This document shows positions 16,430 through 23,161 of a DNA stretch of 23,161 bases, one piece after another (within the stretch, counting starts at the first letter, position 1; every line of letters starts with the position of its first letter). The stretch lies in assembly GCA_964391015.1 (NCBI GenBank), contig CAYMKU010000047.1, positions 1 to 23,161 of the forward strand, written 5' to 3'. The translations under genes and the position numbers were made by a program. The notes beneath the pieces are model-generated. The model did no database searches, was not told the DNA's origin, and worked only from the letters and a program-made list of their open reading frames with translations. This stretch comes from XYD12-FULL-36-8 sp964391015 (lineage in GTDB: Bacteria > Bacteroidota > Ignavibacteria > Ignavibacteriales > Ignavibacteriaceae).

Positions 16430-17899
16430 TTAAAATTGTTTAAGCATTTCCACAAACCAATTCTTGTTGTGCAGAATTTGTTTTTCATTTTCAATTTGTT
16501 TAAGGATAATATTTTTTTCAAAACGGATAGTTCTGTTGTCGCCCGATTTTAGTGATTTCAACTTCAATAGCTTTCTATAGTATTTTAGAAAAACTATTGT
16601 CCATTGTTTAAATCTGTTATCATCTTTTAATCTATATCCGAACAAGTATAGGTTTTTCATTTCAGTTTCAATCAAGACCCGGTCATTTAATTCAAAGTAA
16701 ATTATCAGAAGAAAAATTTTCCGTTTATATTTGAATTCCTGATTTTTGGAAGAAACTTTATTAAAATATTTTATAGAATTATGAATGTCATGCATATAAT
16801 AGAAATAAACTCCTAATGAATAATTAATTGTATCCTCACTAAATTTAATTTCTAAATACTTTTTATACCGGTGTATAAATTTTAGAGCGCGTTCACTGTC
16901 GCCCTCCGTCATATACACGGCAACAACTGTAATATATAATGATCTTTCAAGCATTCCATTTATAAGTAAAAATTTATATTTATTAGGACTATCAAAAAGC
17001 TGAATGTAAAGAATATAAAGTCTTTTATTATAAATGTTATATTCAGTACAAGTCATTCTCAGTTTCTTTCTCAGGTAAAATTGCAAAAAGACAAAGTAAT
17101 CAGATTCAAGCCTGCCACGAAATTTCTTCTTGTTTTCTTCAAAGTAACTGGTAAACAAACAATAGAATTTGTCATCCATGGTTGAAAACATTTTGAATAC
17201 AAGATAAAGCATATAAATGAAATGATGATGTTTTGAAAAATAATCATTATTTGCTTCGATAAAAGTAATTACCTCCTGTTCAAAATTATTATTCAACTCG
17301 ACTGAGGAGATACCAGTATCTTTAATAAATAAAATATTAAGGAAGCTCCACATTTTCCAATACAGGAAATGGAAATCAATATTTTCTAAACAGGAATTAA
17401 ACATTTCTATGTTATTTGAAAACCTGAAGTTGAAATTAAAAAGAGCAGATAATCTAGATAACTTGAAGTTACTTAAATAATAATTATCGTCCTTAACATT
17501 TGTCTTTCCCAGTAAGGAATTTGCTTCGTTCAGATTTTTAAAATAAAATTCGGACATATTCCTATCTTTCAGATATTCCAGGTAATGAACCTTCGTTATC
17601 AAAGATCGCTTGTCACAAAAATCATGAAATAAAAAGTTTCCAAATAATTTTATGAAATCGGAAATCAGCTTTCGTATTTTAGAATTATTGACCGTCTCTT
17701 CGGAATAAACTATCAAAGATATTCTTGAGGCAGTCACATCAATTTTTTTGATGTTTGGATATTTTGTTTTGAGATATCCAAACAGAATTAAAATTGTTTT
17801 GTATTTATTAAAGTAAGGGGAGTTAAGAAAATACTCAAATCTTTTAAACTCTGATTTTGAGAGATGATTCAGGTATTCAAAAACATTCAGGTTATTCAT
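16430..17899 (-). CDS. Helical hypothetical protein of Bacteroidota/Ignavibacteria type
   Basis: The 489-residue protein begins with a conserved-looking segment (HLSKSEFKRFEYFLNSPYFNK) and a later motif NNSKIRKLISDFIKLFGNFL. I recall this pair from large paralogous families of uncharacterised proteins in Bacteroidota and Ignavibacteria. The rest is rich in aromatic and charged helices with a TPR-like rhythm (for example ERALKFIHRYKKYLEIKF and HNSIKYFNKVSSKN). There is no signal peptide or transmembrane segment, so it is probably cytoplasmic. Function is unknown. It is convergent with the VWA-TIR cassette and just outside its right repeat, so probably not part of that system. No strong ribosome-binding site precedes the ATG. 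Confidence 0.8.
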   Translation of the reverse strand: MNNLNVFEYLNHLSKSEFKRFEYFLNSPYFNKYKTILILFGYLKTKYPNIKKIDVTASRISLIVYSEETVNNSKIRKLISDFIKLFGNFLFHDFCDKRSLITKVHYLEYLKDRNMSEFYFKNLNEANSLLGKTNVKDDNYYLSNFKLSRLSALFNFNFRFSNNIEMFNSCLENIDFHFLYWKMWSFLNILFIKDTGISSVELNNNFEQEVITFIEANNDYFSKHHHFIYMLYLVFKMFSTMDDKFYCLFTSYFEENKKKFRGRLESDYFVFLQFYLRKKLRMTCTEYNIYNKRLYILYIQLFDSPNKYKFLLINGMLERSLYITVVAVYMTEGDSERALKFIHRYKKYLEIKFSEDTINYSLGVYFYYMHDIHNSIKYFNKVSSKNQEFKYKRKIFLLIIYFELNDRVLIETEMKNLYLFGYRLKDDNRFKQWTIVFLKYYRKLLKLKSLKSGDNRTIRFEKNIILKQIENEKQILHNKNWFVEMLKQF

Positions 17900-18125
17900 T
17901 TTTAAATAATTTTAGTTTAAGCAAAAGACGTTATTCTTCCGGGTAAGAATAAAAAAGAACAACAGCGAATTTTGCTCATTAAAATTTGACATTTAAGCGC
18001 AATATACGACAAAAATATTTTAAAATCCAAGTTAAGTTTTTCAATTTGTGAAAATATGAAATTCACCTCCATACCCTTTGAAGAGTCTGTCTCGAAACCG
18101 TTTACCAAAGAGGCTCAGAGGACAA
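17900..18125. other. Intergenic stretch upstream of the 489-residue gene
   Basis: This is the first part of an ~870 bp gene-free region. It should contain the promoter of the reverse-strand gene ending at 16430, but no convincing promoter was found. A 63-codon reverse frame here has no protein-like features. The tandem 174 bp repeats start directly afterwards. Confidence 0.5.
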
Positions 18126-18612
18126 CCCCACCCCCGGCCCCTCCCCTTAGAAAAGAAAAGGGGAGGGGAGGATGTTATGATTTGGGATTTTGGATTTAGG
18201 ATTTGGGATTAGAATTTATTGACTATTGATTTTAATGATGACTATGATTGCAACACCACATCGTTTCAATTCAAATGTGAAAGTAATTGAAGCGCTGAAC
18301 CCCACCCCCGGCCCCCCCCTTTGAAAAGAAAAGGGGAGGGGAGGATGTTATGATTTGGGATTTTGGATTTAGGATTTGGGATTAGAATTTATTGACTATT
18401 GATTTTAATGATGACTATGATTGCAACACCACATCGTTTCAATTCAAATGTGAAAGTAATTGAAGCGCTGAACCCCACCCCCGGACCCCTCCCCTTTGAA
18501 AAGAAAAGGGGAGGGGAGAATGTTAAGATTTGGGATTTAAGATTTAGGATTTGGGATTAGAATTTATTGACTATATGATTTTAATGATGACTATGATTGC
18601 AACACCACATCA
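18126..18612. repeat. Three tandem copies of a ~174 bp repeat with GC-rich palindrome
   Basis: Units start at 18126, 18300 and 18473, so the period is 174 then 173 bp; the third is slightly short. Each begins CCCCACCCCCGG, then has a near-palindrome in which CCCCTCCCCTT faces AAGGGGAGGGG across an A-rich loop. A heptamer stretch (GATTTGG, GATTTAG) follows, then a unique tail ending CAACACCACATC. Units 1 and 2 are almost identical, while unit 3 carries several changes. Related palindromes recur at 20631-20730 and, decayed, near 22970. Confidence 0.95.
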
Positions 18613-18669
18613 CTATCATGTCGCCTATCGTTATACATTTTTTACTTCACAATTTAAAAATAATGATAG

Positions 18670-18698
18670 TTGACAAATCATCAAAACAATTATAAGTT
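18670..18698 (+). promoter_or_regulatory. Candidate promoter for the 354-residue gene region
   Basis: TTGACA at 18670-18675 is followed 15-17 bases later by TATAAGTT, which offers a -10-like hexamer. It is about 70 bp upstream of the ribosome-binding site at 18754-18759. The phylum may use other promoter consensus elements, so this is only suggestive. Confidence 0.35.
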
Positions 18699-18766
18699 AA
18701 AGGGAATTTAAAATTAAAATTTATTTGAATGAATAGTTTTTACTAAACTTTTAACGGAGTTTGGTA

Positions 18767-19825
18767 ATGCATAAAATAAATAAGCGGAAAGCTTATCATA
18801 GAGAGAATATAAATAATGAATATGCATTTATAAAAAACTATAGAAACAATTTAATTTATGTTAATAAACGAAATGATATTATAAAAAGATTTAAATCAGA
18901 TTACGGAAGAATAATAAGTCCCGAGCTGGGAAAAGTATTAATGAAATATTTTTTAAAGGATGAAAGTAACGAAAATGAATTAGAGCAAATATTATTGAAT
19001 TATAAGTCAGCTGATGAACAGGATACTATTGGAAAAAAACTTAGACTGACAAGCATCTATGAAAAAAATTCTTTAAATGACGAGGACAAAAAGAAATTTG
19101 AGGAATTAACTAAGAGAGTAATAAAGGAGCTTAATATGCTGTTCGAAGCTGAGAATGAAGGAATAAAAAAAATATCCAGATGTAATCAACTCCCTTCCTA
19201 TAAAAAATCATGGAAAGCAAGAACACCTCCATATGATTGTTCAGATAACTTTTTTCTTCCACTCCATAAAGAAGGAGAATATGAACTTATTCATACCGGC
19301 AGTAATGTCAACGGAAATCTGAATTCATTAATAACATGGACTAATAACGAAAACAATGGTGAAGGGTCTTCTATGATCGATCATGAGTGTACTTCACAGA
19401 TTGGTATAAGGTTAAATAATAAAGAAACAACTAAGCTGAAGATTGTAGTCAAAATAAAATGTACGGATTATAGTTTTGGTTATTCTTCCTATAATAAGGA
19501 TAATATTGCATCCTGGTTTTATACTAACATCATTAACGAAGTTCGATTGGGGATAAATTCCAGTATTGAGTATAGAGGATTAATGAATTACCAGACTTCA
19601 GATGTTAGTTCTGATCCTGACAAGATCGGGTTTGTTGATGAATTCCATAGTGAAGGAGATGAGATGAGTTTTAGTTTTGATTTCAATAAAAAGATACCTG
19701 CTAATTCAATATTATGGATTGGTTTAAGGAACAGGACTTTTTCATATCATGAAAATCTTGAGGTAAAAATGATTGTGAGGAATTTCTTTAAGATTGAAGA
19801 GGTAAGATACAGTTTTCAAAGTTAA
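18767..19825 (+). CDS. Orphan hypothetical protein with helical N-half and beta-rich C-half
   Basis: The start is placed at ATG 18767 because ACGGAG (18754-18759) lies seven bases before it; a TTG six bases upstream is in frame but badly spaced. The 352-residue protein begins with a basic, asparagine-rich region (NKRKAYHRENINNEYAF). Residues ~30-145 are charged and helical. A beta-rich C-terminal domain (~165-352) includes GIRLNNKETTKLKIVVKIK and a final VKMIVRNFFKIEEVRYSF. It has no signal peptide and no motif I recognise. It stands alone between the tandem 174 bp repeats and a heptamer array that begins at its stop codon. Function unknown. Confidence 0.7.
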   Translation: MHKINKRKAYHRENINNEYAFIKNYRNNLIYVNKRNDIIKRFKSDYGRIISPELGKVLMKYFLKDESNENELEQILLNYKSADEQDTIGKKLRLTSIYEKNSLNDEDKKKFEELTKRVIKELNMLFEAENEGIKKISRCNQLPSYKKSWKARTPPYDCSDNFFLPLHKEGEYELIHTGSNVNGNLNSLITWTNNENNGEGSSMIDHECTSQIGIRLNNKETTKLKIVVKIKCTDYSFGYSSYNKDNIASWFYTNIINEVRLGINSSIEYRGLMNYQTSDVSSDPDKIGFVDEFHSEGDEMSFSFDFNKKIPANSILWIGLRNRTFSYHENLEVKMIVRNFFKIEEVRYSFQS

Positions 19826-19828
19826 AAG

Positions 19829-19939
19829 TTAAAAGTTAAAAGTTGAAAGTTGAAGTTGAAAAGTTGAAGTCGAAAAGTTGAAGTCGAAAAGTTGAAGTCG
19901 AAAAGTTGAAAGTTGAAAAGTTGAAAGTTGATAAGTTAA
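19829..19939. repeat. Degenerate heptamer array (AAAGTTG variants)
   Basis: Immediately after the stop of the 354-codon frame, AAAGTTA units give way to AAAGTTG and then to a 14 bp pattern (AAAAGTTG plus AAGTCG). The stop codon itself is within one unit of the first repeat. Confidence 0.9.
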
Positions 19940-20036
19940 GGAAATTTTTAAACTTATGTTTAATAAAAGCAATAAGGGAAGGTCGAAACCGGACAAAAAA
20001 TTAAGAATATTTTCAAAAACCAAAAACAAAAAAATC

Positions 20037-20615
20037 ATGAAAAAGAAAATCATCGTTATCGTAACATTCGTAATCTCGGTATTCTTTTTAAACACAGATT
20101 CATTTTCACAGGATAAGAAATATTTCGTTTCTTTATTGGGAGGAGTTAGTCTTCCCCTCAGCAATTTCAGTAACGGATATGTACCGGGATTGAACTTAGA
20201 AGGAAGGGCAGGTGTAATAACATCTGAAAATGTTGGATTAGGAGCTGATGTCTCATACAGTATGTTTTCCCGAAAAAACAAATATGGCATTTACAGCGGT
20301 GGGGAGCATTACATACTATCCTTAAAGGGGATTGTTTTATTCAAAAGATTTAACAGTTTATCAACAATAATTCCATATGCATCAATAGCTGCAGGAGTGA
20401 ATATAAAAAGTAATGCAAATGCTAAAACTATCTGGGGAGATATAAATTCTGAGGGATTTTATACCAGCTTTGCCATAGACCTCGGCGGCGGAGTTTCATT
20501 CAAAGCTTCGAAAGATCTGGAGATTGATCTGGAATCAAAATTGAATTCTGCATTCGATAATCCCTTGAGAATCTTTTCGGTGAATTTCAAAGCAGGGGTA
20601 AATTATAATTTTTAA
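20037..20615 (+). CDS. Small outer-membrane beta-barrel protein
   Basis: The start is set at ATG 20037, which gives a clean signal peptide (MKKKIIVIVTFVISVFFLNT, cleavage near SFSQ). An in-frame ATG at 19956 would add a basic 27-residue extension that would spoil it. The mature ~165 residues alternate polar and hydrophobic residues in strands typical of an eight-stranded OMP_b-brl/OmpW-like barrel (KYFVSLLGGVSLPLSN, GLGADVSYSMF, IIPYASIAAGVNI, FYTSFAIDLGGGVSF). It ends in VNFKAGVNYNF, with the terminal phenylalanine used for BAM-dependent insertion. It should sit in the outer membrane; the ligand is unknown. Two GC-rich palindromes follow the gene. Confidence 0.82.
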   Translation: MKKKIIVIVTFVISVFFLNTDSFSQDKKYFVSLLGGVSLPLSNFSNGYVPGLNLEGRAGVITSENVGLGADVSYSMFSRKNKYGIYSGGEHYILSLKGIVLFKRFNSLSTIIPYASIAAGVNIKSNANAKTIWGDINSEGFYTSFAIDLGGGVSFKASKDLEIDLESKLNSAFDNPLRIFSVNFKAGVNYNF

Positions 20616-20630
20616 TTGACCTGGAAAAAC

Positions 20631-20730
20631 CGCACCTCCAGCCCTCTCGCCTTTGAAAAGATAAAGGGGAGGGGAGAAAGAACCCCACCCCCGACCCCTC
20701 CCCTTTGAAAAGCAAAAGGGGAGGGGAGAA
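20631..20730. repeat. Two tandem GC-rich palindromic repeats
   Basis: Two ~50 bp units, each of the form CCxCCCCTxxCCTTTGAAAA followed by AAAGGGGAGGGGAG, lie in tandem after the outer-membrane protein gene. They match the palindromic core of the 174 bp repeats but lack the heptamer and tail parts. The second (from 20681) is the better preserved. Confidence 0.88.
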
Positions 20731-20824
20731 ATTGGAAAATATTATTCCGAAAGGGATGGAAATATTTCGATGACATTAAGAATATCAGATTTGGTTAACA
20801 TCAAAATTAAAAAACACAACAAAA

Positions 20825-21055
20825 ATGAAAAAGAAAAATGTGCACATAGTTCCTGCCAAAGGCTGGGGCGTGAAAAGGGAAGGGAACAAGAGAAATACTT
20901 TCATTGCCTTAACCAAAAATCAAGCAATTGAAATCGGGAGAAAAATTGCAAAGAAGGAAAAGTGTGAGCTGATCATTCATAACAATGATGGGAAGATAAG
21001 TGACAGTGACAGTTATGGGAATGATCCGTTTCCGGCGAGGGATAGGGTACATTGA
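20825..21055 (+). CDS. DUF2188 domain protein
   Basis: The 76-residue protein matches the DUF2188 pattern: an N-terminal VHIVPAKGWGVKREGNKR, then an alternating helix AIEIGRKIAKKEKCELIIHN, NNDGKI and a closing SYGNDPFPARD. The family is small, soluble and widespread; its molecular role is not established. It lies alone, downstream of the tandem palindromes. No Shine-Dalgarno is seen before the ATG, only A-rich sequence. A heptamer array begins exactly after its stop. Confidence 0.9.
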   Translation: MKKKNVHIVPAKGWGVKREGNKRNTFIALTKNQAIEIGRKIAKKEKCELIIHNNDGKISDSDSYGNDPFPARDRVH

Positions 21056-21166
21056 ACAGTTAGCAGTTAACAGTTAACAGTTAGCAGTTAACAGTTAACA
21101 GTTAGCAGTTAACAGTTAGCAGTTTTAACAGTTAACAGTTAACATTTAACATTTAACAGTTAGCAG
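21056..21166. repeat. Heptamer array (AACAGTT / AGCAGTT)
   Basis: About fifteen seven-base units, mainly AACAGTT and AGCAGTT with a few AACATTT, start directly at the DUF2188 stop codon. Small length slips are present near 21121. Confidence 0.95.
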
Positions 21167-21198
21167 ATATTTCATGTATTTGAATTGAATTGATTTAT

Positions 21199-22161
21199 TT
21201 AAAAAAGCTTAACTATTTGTATTAAGTTTTTAAACTGCTTTGAAATCTGTTTTTCATCAGGAATTTGGGAATATGCATATGCTGAAAGTTCATTTTTGTA
21301 AATAGCTTTCAATTGTTTCCAAGTATTGTCAAAATCTGCAATGAGAGGCGACTGATTTAATTTTTTCTTATTCCATCCTGCGGGTATATCAAACTGTTTT
21401 TTGTCGTGCTTAAGTATTTCTTTAAACTGCTTTTTAAATTCTGCTGACTTTACAAAGGCTGCACATTCTTTATCCAAAATCAGAAAATACAAATCGTAAA
21501 AATGCCTGATTCTAGAGGTAATAGCTTCAATTGCATTCTCATCAAATGAAAATCGAATCAGTGACACCAATTTCTCCATCAGCGTTTGCTCTTTGTTAAG
21601 CGTATTTATTTCAAAGGGCTGTAAGCTATATTGATCGACATATTTTTCATTATTGGTTTGCATCAGGAAATCAAACACAAAACTTTTTATGATTAATTTC
21701 TGAAACGGAACCGAGTTGGCAAATGAATTTACTTCAATGATCAAATTATTTGAAGTATTTTTGATATTAATACCCGGGTATTCAAATACCGACTTACGAA
21801 ATCTTGAGCCCTTGCTTGAGACATCTTTTACATGTTTTTCGATCAGCCCGGCAGTCATTTCTTATTCAACTGTTCTAATAATGGTTTTTATTTCATTACC
21901 AGATTTATTATTTCCGTCAAGAATGGCAATGTCCACATCCTCCGAAAAGCGATTGATCAACCCATAACCTTTAGATAATGAAGTTCCTCCTTTAAATACC
22001 GTTTGTCCTGCAAATCTACTTTTCGAAAGTTGGCACAACACTAAGGTTATCCAATAATCTTTTTCTATAAACACTTCGTTTATGGCGCTGTGAAGAGAAG
22101 TTGCACGAATGGTTTCGCGGAACAATTTTATGTCAGTATGGAGCTTCATTTGAAATTCCAT
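21199..22161 (-). pseudogene. AbiEii-like nucleotidyltransferase toxin, interrupted by one stop codon
   Basis: The N-terminal half (22161 down to 21862) has the nucleotidyltransferase motifs KGGTSLSKGYGLI (residues 57-69) and RFSEDVDIAI (71-80). These define AbiEii/AbiGII toxins of type IV toxin-antitoxin systems. A TAA at 21862-21864 then ends translation. The same frame reopens at once (EMTAGLIEKH) and continues for 219 residues from ATG 21858 with RIRHFYDLYFLI, a typical later AbiEii motif. The joined length of ~320 residues is normal for the family, so one nonsense change is the only lesion. Full toxin is not expected unless the stop is read through. The start overlaps the end of the antitoxin gene by 16 bp, indicating coupling. 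Confidence 0.87.
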
Positions 22162-22871
22162 TTATTGGCAGCAGGTAATATTTTATCTATTCCTGACAGC
22201 TTAAAAGTGCTGATAGGGTTCAGTGATTTTCTAAGTGGTTCTGTTAATGAAATTTTCCCTGTAATTTCCAGTAATGCTCCCAATAATGCTCTTGTTGCGG
22301 GCGGATATTTTAATGCCAGCCGGACTAGTGTGATTTTATCTTTAGATCCTAAATCCTTTATGATGGTTAATAATCTTTTGCAGGCAGATGCCGGATCAGT
22401 GCCGGGTATTTTTTTGATGTAACGGATAACATCCAGTATTTGCAACAACGGGATGTTCTCTTTGGTTATAATATTTTTTTGTCTTATAAATGAAATAGTA
22501 AAGAGGTTTCTTTTAAATGCCGGGCGAATTTCGTTTTTACCAATTTGAATTGTATTGCTTACCTGAGTGGTTAAACCTAATTGATTGTAAATACTGTAGC
22601 CAGTCACATAACCAACAAGTTTTCCGTCTTTCTCCAAAAGGTCTCTCACTATTTGGTTTTGCACAGGCTGCATCTTGCCAAATACATTTTGCTCGGGTTT
22701 GTAAAATTTGCCTTTCGCCAGTTTTACAATTTTACCTGAAGCAGCCATACGATTGAGGGCTTTTATAACAGCTTCCCTGTTATTCACCTTGTTAATAAAA
22801 TCAAGATAGGTGAATATGTAACCTTTTGGAAGTCTGGCTGTTATAGAGCCTATGTATTCTGATGTTTTCAT
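22146..22871 (-). CDS. AbiEi-like antitoxin (DUF6088 family)
   Basis: The 241-residue protein begins with a winged-helix segment (LPKGYIFTYLDFINKVNN, AVIKALNRMAASGKIVKLAKGKFY). It continues with GYVTGYSIYNQLGLTTQ and NIPLLQILDVIRYIKKIPG, the pattern I know from DUF6088/AbiEi-type antitoxins. Such proteins neutralise the AbiEii toxin and repress their own promoter. It lies directly upstream of the toxin gene and overlaps it by 16 bp. A 11 bp inverted repeat overlapping a good promoter lies 29-60 bp upstream of the start and fits autoregulation. The reading frame is intact, so the antitoxin survives while the toxin is broken. Confidence 0.85.
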   Translation of the reverse strand: MKTSEYIGSITARLPKGYIFTYLDFINKVNNREAVIKALNRMAASGKIVKLAKGKFYKPEQNVFGKMQPVQNQIVRDLLEKDGKLVGYVTGYSIYNQLGLTTQVSNTIQIGKNEIRPAFKRNLFTISFIRQKNIITKENIPLLQILDVIRYIKKIPGTDPASACKRLLTIIKDLGSKDKITLVRLALKYPPATRALLGALLEITGKISLTEPLRKSLNPISTFKLSGIDKILPAANKWNFK

Positions 22872-22890
22872 GTTTTACTTTAAGGAAAAT

Positions 22891-22919
22891 AGAATAATAA
22901 TGTCCAGTTTATTAGTCAA
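22891..22919 (-). promoter_or_regulatory. Promoter of the AbiE-like operon
   Basis: On the reverse strand TTGACT (22919-22914) and TATTCT (22896-22891) are separated by exactly 17 bases, about 20 bases upstream of the antitoxin ATG. This gives a short leader and a close match to the standard bacterial promoter pattern. Confidence 0.6.
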
Positions 22920-22931
22920 AAAACTGGACAT
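22900..22931. promoter_or_regulatory. Perfect 11 bp inverted repeat, likely AbiEi operator
   Basis: ATGTCCAGTTT (22900-22910) and AAACTGGACAT (22921-22931) form a perfect palindrome with a 10-base centre. The predicted -35 hexamer lies in the centre and one arm fills the promoter spacer, so a bound repressor would block RNA polymerase. AbiEi antitoxins are known to bind inverted repeats at their own promoters. Confidence 0.7.
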
Positions 22932-23161
22932 AAATATTTATTGGAATGTGCCTGTCAATATGGAACAACCCTACCCCCTGCCCCCAATGCCATTAAGTTA
23001 AGGGGAATTTCGGTCCACTCCTTCATAAACTCATGACTGTGTCTGCAATCGTCGGAGCTAACGAATGATTCATGCTTTAGTCTGATTTTTTATTAAATTG
23101 AGCTAGCTTTAAAGAAACCTTATCATATTTTTTTTAACCTTAATAGAAAAATTCTCAACTA
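22932..23161. other. Non-coding window end with decayed GC-rich repeat
   Basis: CCCTACCCCCTGCCCCC followed by AAGTTAAGGGGAATTT near 22970-23010 looks like a decayed copy of the GC-rich palindrome family. No coding frame or RNA gene was recognised in the rest. Confidence 0.45.

Noticed and set aside
17917..18108. 63-codon reverse frame before the 489-residue gene
   Set aside because: It has no ribosome-binding site, homology or domain, and sits in intergenic sequence next to repeats.
18126..18612. CRISPR-like array
   Set aside because: The 174 bp units are almost identical throughout, with no short repeats separated by distinct spacers and no cas genes.
18761..18766. TTG start for the 354-codon frame
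   Set aside because: The ribosome-binding site ACGGAG is correctly spaced for the ATG at 18767 and too close to the TTG.
19956..20036. Upstream ATG for the outer-membrane protein
   Set aside because: It would place a basic 27-residue extension before a clear signal peptide; ATG 20037 is preferred.
19829..20290. 153-codon reverse frame covering the heptamer array and the outer-membrane protein gene
   Set aside because: Its C-terminal FQLSTFQLSTF pattern is only the translation of the heptamer array, and the rest is antisense to a signal-peptide protein.
21716..22756. Forward frames 21716-21967, 22090-22422 and 22517-22756
   Set aside because: They are antisense to the AbiE-like toxin and antitoxin genes, whose motifs are clear.

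Overview
The window is AT-rich DNA, probably from Ignavibacteriota or a close relative in the Bacteroidota/Chlorobiota group. The main clue is a C-terminal type IX secretion (T9SS) sorting domain with the motif QNYPNPFNP. Large exported beta-propeller proteins and Bacteroidota-type hypothetical proteins agree with this. No rRNA, tRNA or CRISPR array was seen. Most of the window looks like an accessory, repeatedly rearranged island.

Positions 1-11662 look like an old integrated element beside a lone phage terminase large subunit gene (236-1414). The last ~52 codons of that gene recur as a displaced fragment at 11501-11662. Between the copies lie a 5'-truncated UPF0489-like gene, two large exported proteins (702 aa with Ycf48-type repeats and a T9SS domain; 1273 aa with SBBP repeats, a cysteine-peptidase-like core and a dockerin) and a dead tyrosine integrase. 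A ~80 bp repeat containing two ACTAATGAGT boxes occurs three times (1518, 4473, 11299); one copy lies 56 bp upstream of the integrase start. An IS3-family element (8853-10245) is inserted one base past the integrase's catalytic Tyr codon. Removing it together with one copy of the AATA target duplication restores a normal integrase C-terminus.

Positions 11719-16394 form a cassette bounded by 41 bp direct repeats with three mismatches. It carries a membrane-anchored coiled-coil protein (12052-12792), a translationally coupled 36-codon ORF (12785-12895) and the most notable gene of the window: a 1113 aa protein combining a von Willebrand A domain with complete MIDAS, a TIR domain and a C-terminal HEXXH zinc-peptidase-like domain (12963-16304). 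I infer an antiviral or stress-response module in which VWA senses or scaffolds and TIR and peptidase act as effectors. I do not recognise it as a named system.

Positions 16430-23161 hold a helical hypothetical protein, three tandem copies of a 174 bp repeat, an orphan 354 aa protein, a small outer-membrane beta-barrel protein, a DUF2188 protein and a type IV toxin-antitoxin (AbiE-like) pair. The AbiEii toxin gene has a single in-frame TAA. A palindrome overlapping a good promoter precedes the antitoxin. Five heptamer-based arrays of different sequence are scattered through the window, three of them starting at or just after stop codons.
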